This document shows positions 18,465-21,923 of a stretch of 21,923 bases of DNA, in pieces. The number at the start of each line of letters is the position of its first letter. Position 1 is the first letter of the stretch. The stretch spans positions 1 to 21,923 of the forward strand of contig JAMYWO010000461.1 in the NCBI GenBank assembly GCA_024220525.1. The letters run 5' to 3'. A program made the position numbers and the translations under genes. The notes under the pieces were generated by a model that saw nothing but the letters and a program-made list of their open reading frames with translations, was not told the DNA's origin and searched no databases. Origin of the DNA: Cochliopodium minus (lineage: Eukaryota > Discosea > Himatismenida > Cochliopodiidae).

Positions 18465-20959
18465 ATGAAGTTACTTGCCATTTTCAATCTGTTTATTTTC
18501 TTATTATTTGTATCAAAGTCGATTTCACTGAGTGTAATTAATGGGACAGGATCAACATTAGCACAACCTGTTTATAACAACTATATATTTGCATATACAC
18601 TCATAAAACCATCCATATCTATCACATATACTGGTTCAGGATCAGGTATTGGAAGAACATCAGTTGTAAACAATAGTGCTTTATGGGGAGGAACTGATGT
18701 AGGATTGACTGCAATCGATAGAGCTCAAGCACCCAATGTACAAGCATATCCAATGATTGCAGGAGGAATAGTAAATAAAATAAGAAATCGGAATTTTATG
18801 TATTTTGGAAGGAATATTACAAATTCAAATCATAAATTCAATATTCTTTATACATAACATGATTAGTTATTTCTCGAGATATTTACAAATTAATTTTGAT
18901 AGTGGACTTTTTCACCATTATTTTGATGATAATTATTTTTTTTTATAAATAGGTTCCTGCATATTTCCTTCCAAGTGTAACAAAACAGTTGTTCCTAGGA
19001 AGAGATGAGTTAGGTCTTATCTTTGCAGGAAATATAACAATGTGGAATGATGTAAGATTGCAATCAATTAATCCCAACATCACTCTTCCAAATCAACCAA
19101 TTAATGTTGTTGTTAGATCAGATTCTTCAGGAACGACTCAAATTTTCACACAAACACTTTCTATGATGTCCCCAACATTTGCAGCACAAGTTGGGACTGT
19201 CACTATTTTTCCGTAAGTTATTCCCGTTTTTTCATATTTTTTCTTTTCCTTTTTTATAATTCTTATTCTTATATATAGATCAAGATTCACCAATTATTCG
19301 AGACAAAATGGTAATGAAGGAGTAAGGGCATATATTCAAGTGATTCCATATTCTCTAGGATACATTGCGTATTCAGCAGTTTCTCAAGTCCCAGTATCAT
19401 GGGTAAAAAAAAAAAAAAACTAAAAAACAGAATAACAAATTTTTATCTTTTTCTTAAATAGGCTACAGTCAGAAACAGAGACGGTAACATTGCGACAGAT
19501 CCTATCAATGGAATCTTCAACAACATTGCCAGGGCCAATTTTTCAAGCGACTTTACCTCTTCCATTGCGGACTTGCCAGGAAATGATTCATGGCCTATCG
19601 CAGGGTTCACTTATATAGTTATGCAAACAAGAGCTAATGACAGATGTGAAGAGAGAAGAGAATTTATGAAGTTTATTCTTTTCAATTTACAAGATCCCAA
19701 CGTTCGTTCTAGTAACATTCAGGGTTTCTACGTTAACTTGCCTTTCACCATCGTTGAACAAGTCAAAACCAAACTTTTGAACAATACTTGTAACGGACTT
19801 GTTTCTGCTAGATACATCTTAATTCCGCAGCATACAAGGTACATTTTATTTTATTTACACAAATAAATTACATTACTTTTTTTTTCAATTCTTTTTTTTT
19901 TAGTGGAGTTTTTCCTGCTATTTATGCCCTTGCTGGTATTGGACTTTTTATAGTGCTTGCAATGGCGATAGTATTTTTGATTTCCCCTGGTGAGAAACTT
20001 TCTTTTTCGGAAATAGTCTACATCATCGTCTTCACCTTCGGATGTGTGGTTGGAATTATTTCAGTGTTTTTTTGGGCAGATCACCCAAGAAACAATTCCG
20101 TTTGTCTCGCTAGACAATGGCTAACTCCTTTAGGACTTGCTATCGTTCTATCAGCTCTTTCTTCTCGTTTATTTCAAATTGCTATGATTTTTCAACACTA
20201 CATCCAAGCCAAAAGGGTAACAAAATAATTTTTTTTTTCAAATAATTTATTTATGATTAATTTGTTTAATAGAAAATACAAATTTATCAATTATTTTATC
20301 AATTAATTTTTTTTTTCAAAGGTTACTCGTGCTAAGCTTAACTTGTGGTTGTTTGCTTCTATGATTGCTTCTATTGTTGCTATCGTGATAATCCTTATCT
20401 TATGGTCTGCTATTGATCAATACAGAAAAGTCGAGTTTGTTCTCAATCAAAACGAATTGTCAACAGATCTCAAGTGTGACTCCAACAACCTTGACGTATT
20501 TTTGTCTCTAATCGCAGCGGTCATCGGTGTACTTCTTGTTTGGTGTATGGTAGTGATCTATATGACATGGAGCATTAACAATCAAGTAGGAAGCAGTAGA
20601 TGGTATTGTTTAGTTTAGTTTTTAATTTAAATAAATTTAATATTTTTTTTTTTTAAAAAAAAAGGTTGGTGATGAGTGTGTACAATATTTTGTTGTCTCT
20701 TTTAGTACTCATTCCTCTTGTTTTTCGTGGTACTACTAACGATAACGATTTGTGTATCATTATTTCTATTGGTGCTCTCTTCATCATGGTCAGTACTGCA
20801 TGTTCCATCTTCATTCCAAAGTTGATTAGAGCATACAGAAAGAAGACCAGAAAAGACAATAGTTCTTCTCCTACTAGAAAATCTGAGGCAGGTGCAAATG
20901 AAGATGAGTTCAATGAAATCGTCCGTGTCGCAAAGAGAATTGACAAGGACAAAAATTAA
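18465..20959 (+). CDS. Family C-type 7TM receptor with an extracellular PstS-like phosphate-binding domain
   Basis: Exons: 18465-18770, 18953-19212, 19279-19402, 19462-19838, 19904-20216, 20322-20602, 20665-20959. They sum to 1956 nt and give 651 residues. A signal peptide (MKLLAIFNLFIFLLFVSKS) precedes a type II periplasmic-binding fold (about 22-355) with PstS hallmarks: NGTGSTLAQPVYNNY, TGSGSGIGR, YPMIAGGIVPAYFLP, ITMWND and RSDSSGTT (the phosphate-loop Ser/Thr cluster). Seven hydrophobic segments follow: ALAGIGLFIVLAMA, EIVYIIVFTFGCVVG, WLTPLGLAIVLSALSSR, LWLFASMIASIVAIV, DVFLSLIAAVIGVLLVW, MSVYNILLSLLVLIP and LCIIISIGALFIMVS. TM3 is preceded by CLARQWL and TM7 is followed by FIPKL, as in family C (GABA-B/mGlu-like) receptors. 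The cytoplasmic tail of about 55 residues is charged and Ser-rich. Ligand identity (phosphate or another oxyanion) and G-protein coupling are inferences. Confidence 0.9.
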
Positions 20960-20977
20960 TCCTTTTTATAGGAAGTT

Positions 20978-21035
20978 ATTTGGGGAATATTCAGTGCTTT
21001 TTAAAAAAAAAAGCATTAATTTATTTTCCCCAAAT
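20978..21035 (+). other. Nested inverted repeat just past the receptor stop codon
   Basis: atttggggaa (20978-20987) pairs perfectly with ttccccaaat (21026-21035). Inside it tgcttttt (20995-21002) pairs with aaaaagca (21008-21015). The G4/C4 core is striking in this AT-rich spacer, about 20 bp past the TAA. It could be a 3'-UTR or 3'-end-processing hairpin; function unknown. Confidence 0.7.
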
Positions 21036-21223
21036 TGTTAATTTAGAAATTTTTTTGAATTTTTTAATAATAAATAATTATAAATAGTTTGTTATTCCTT
21101 TCCCAAAAATTTGATTTGAACAGTACAATATTTGATCAAATAAGTAATTTAACTTTCAAAAATATATATATTTTTTATATTTCTTGGAAGTCTTTAATAT
21201 ATTAAAAAAAAATTGGTTTCGTT

Positions 21224-21923
21224 ATGAATAAGAAGAAAATAAAATCTTATAGCCAAGATATTGAAGAATATGAGGATGAATGTGATGCTCATCTTTATAT
21301 TCTAAACAATGAGGATGATATAAAAAAGGACCACAATCTTAATATACATCTCAATTCAAATAAAAAAGAGATATCATTGGGAAGATCAGTTAATTGTGAT
21401 GTGTAAAAAAATTGAGAAATATAAAAAAAAAAATTTGAACTTTTTAATTCTCTTTATAGGGTATTACAAACAAATGAGATATCAAGAAATCATGCAAAAT
21501 TGCAAAGAATAGAAAAGAAAGGAGGATACGCATGGCAGATAATCGATAATGATTCGTTGAATGGAGTATATATCAATGAAATAAAAGTAAAGAAGAGCGA
21601 AATAAAGAATAATGATGTAATAAGATTAGGAGGTAAAAAAAGCAAAATAAAATATACAAATATAAAGAACCTTTAAAACGATATCCTCTACAAATATATA
21701 CTAAAATAATATTCAATTTTATATATTTATTGTCATCTCATTCAAATTCAAAGATATATTACAATTTATCAATTTCATTTTTTTTATAAATGAAAGGAGG
21801 AGAAAAAGTATCTAAAAACAAAACAAGCTCAATATTTGTTTACAAATACATTCAAACAAGCAAACTAAAGAAGGTGGAGCTGTTGAAAATGACCCCAGAA
21901 AACACCAACGAGAAAAACAAAAA
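21224..21923 (+). CDS. FHA-domain protein, N-terminal part (runs off right edge)
   Basis: Forkhead-associated domain, a phosphothreonine-peptide reader usually found in kinases, ubiquitin ligases and DNA-damage proteins. Exons 21224-21402, 21460-21632, 21797-21923 and on past the edge; both junctions keep phase (2 and 1). Residues 1-45 are acidic and Asn-rich. The FHA core follows with all key signatures: SLGRSVNCDVVL (GRS, phosphate-contact Arg), EISRNHAKL (SRNH) and DNDSLNGVYIN (NG turn), ending near SSIFVYKYIQ. The last visible residues (TPENTNEKNK) are hydrophilic. Which effector domain follows (kinase, RING or none) cannot be told. The 5' flank 20960-21223 is a 264-bp AT-rich spacer shared with the end of the receptor gene. 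Confidence 0.9.

Noticed and set aside
18465-19838. Bacterial contamination or recent bacterial origin of the PstS-like part
   Set aside because: It is interrupted by three phase-consistent introns, has host-like composition and a eukaryotic-type signal peptide, and continues in frame into the 7TM exons.

Overview
The window looks like nuclear DNA of a very AT-rich, intron-dense eukaryotic microbe. Genes are cut by short GT-AG introns with a strong GTAAA/GTAAAT donor preference. Non-coding DNA is almost pure A/T with long homopolymers and (A)nT or (T)nA microsatellites. Stops are TAA and TGA with the standard code. The gene content (a myosin with a phosphorylatable TEDS residue, an amoeba-style Asn/Thr-rich tract, a family C 7TM receptor, a GLUG-like surface protein, a DAF-36/Neverland-type sterol desaturase) suggests a free-living amoeboid or flagellate protist. 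I cannot assign a lineage; Amoebozoa or Heterolobosea are guesses.

Layout: (1) 95-1712, minus, kynureninase, whose 3' half lies beyond the left edge. (2) 1828-3500, plus, complete 7-exon ACMSD gene, divergent from kynureninase across about 115 bp. (3) 3827-4114, a decayed copy of one exon of the sterol desaturase. (4) 4354-5532, plus, an endonuclease/exonuclease/phosphatase-fold gene with three reading-frame breaks. (5) 5780-7899, plus, complete 8-exon Rieske cholesterol 7-desaturase. (6) 7979-14989, minus, one 21-exon gene for a 1199-residue protein: myosin motor, IQ motifs, charged single helix, leucine-rich repeats. (7) 15147-17974, minus, 12-exon surface protein with GLUG-like repeats, a Pro-Ser-Thr stalk and one membrane anchor. 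(8) 18465-20959, plus, 7-exon receptor in which a PstS-like phosphate-binding-protein domain is followed by a family C 7TM domain. (9) 21224-21923, plus, start of an FHA-domain gene that runs off the right edge.

I built the exon models by hand. For genes 2, 5, 6, 7 and 8 the summed exon lengths divide by three and every junction keeps phase (1050, 1236, 3600, 2148 and 1956 nt including stop), which is strong internal support.

Two neighbours act in one pathway: kynureninase makes anthranilate or 3-hydroxyanthranilate from (3-hydroxy)kynurenine, and ACMSD removes the later intermediate ACMS from the route to quinolinate and NAD. Genes 7 and 8 are divergently transcribed and both predicted to sit at the cell surface. 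The two most unusual products are the myosin-LRR protein and the PstS-like/7TM receptor.
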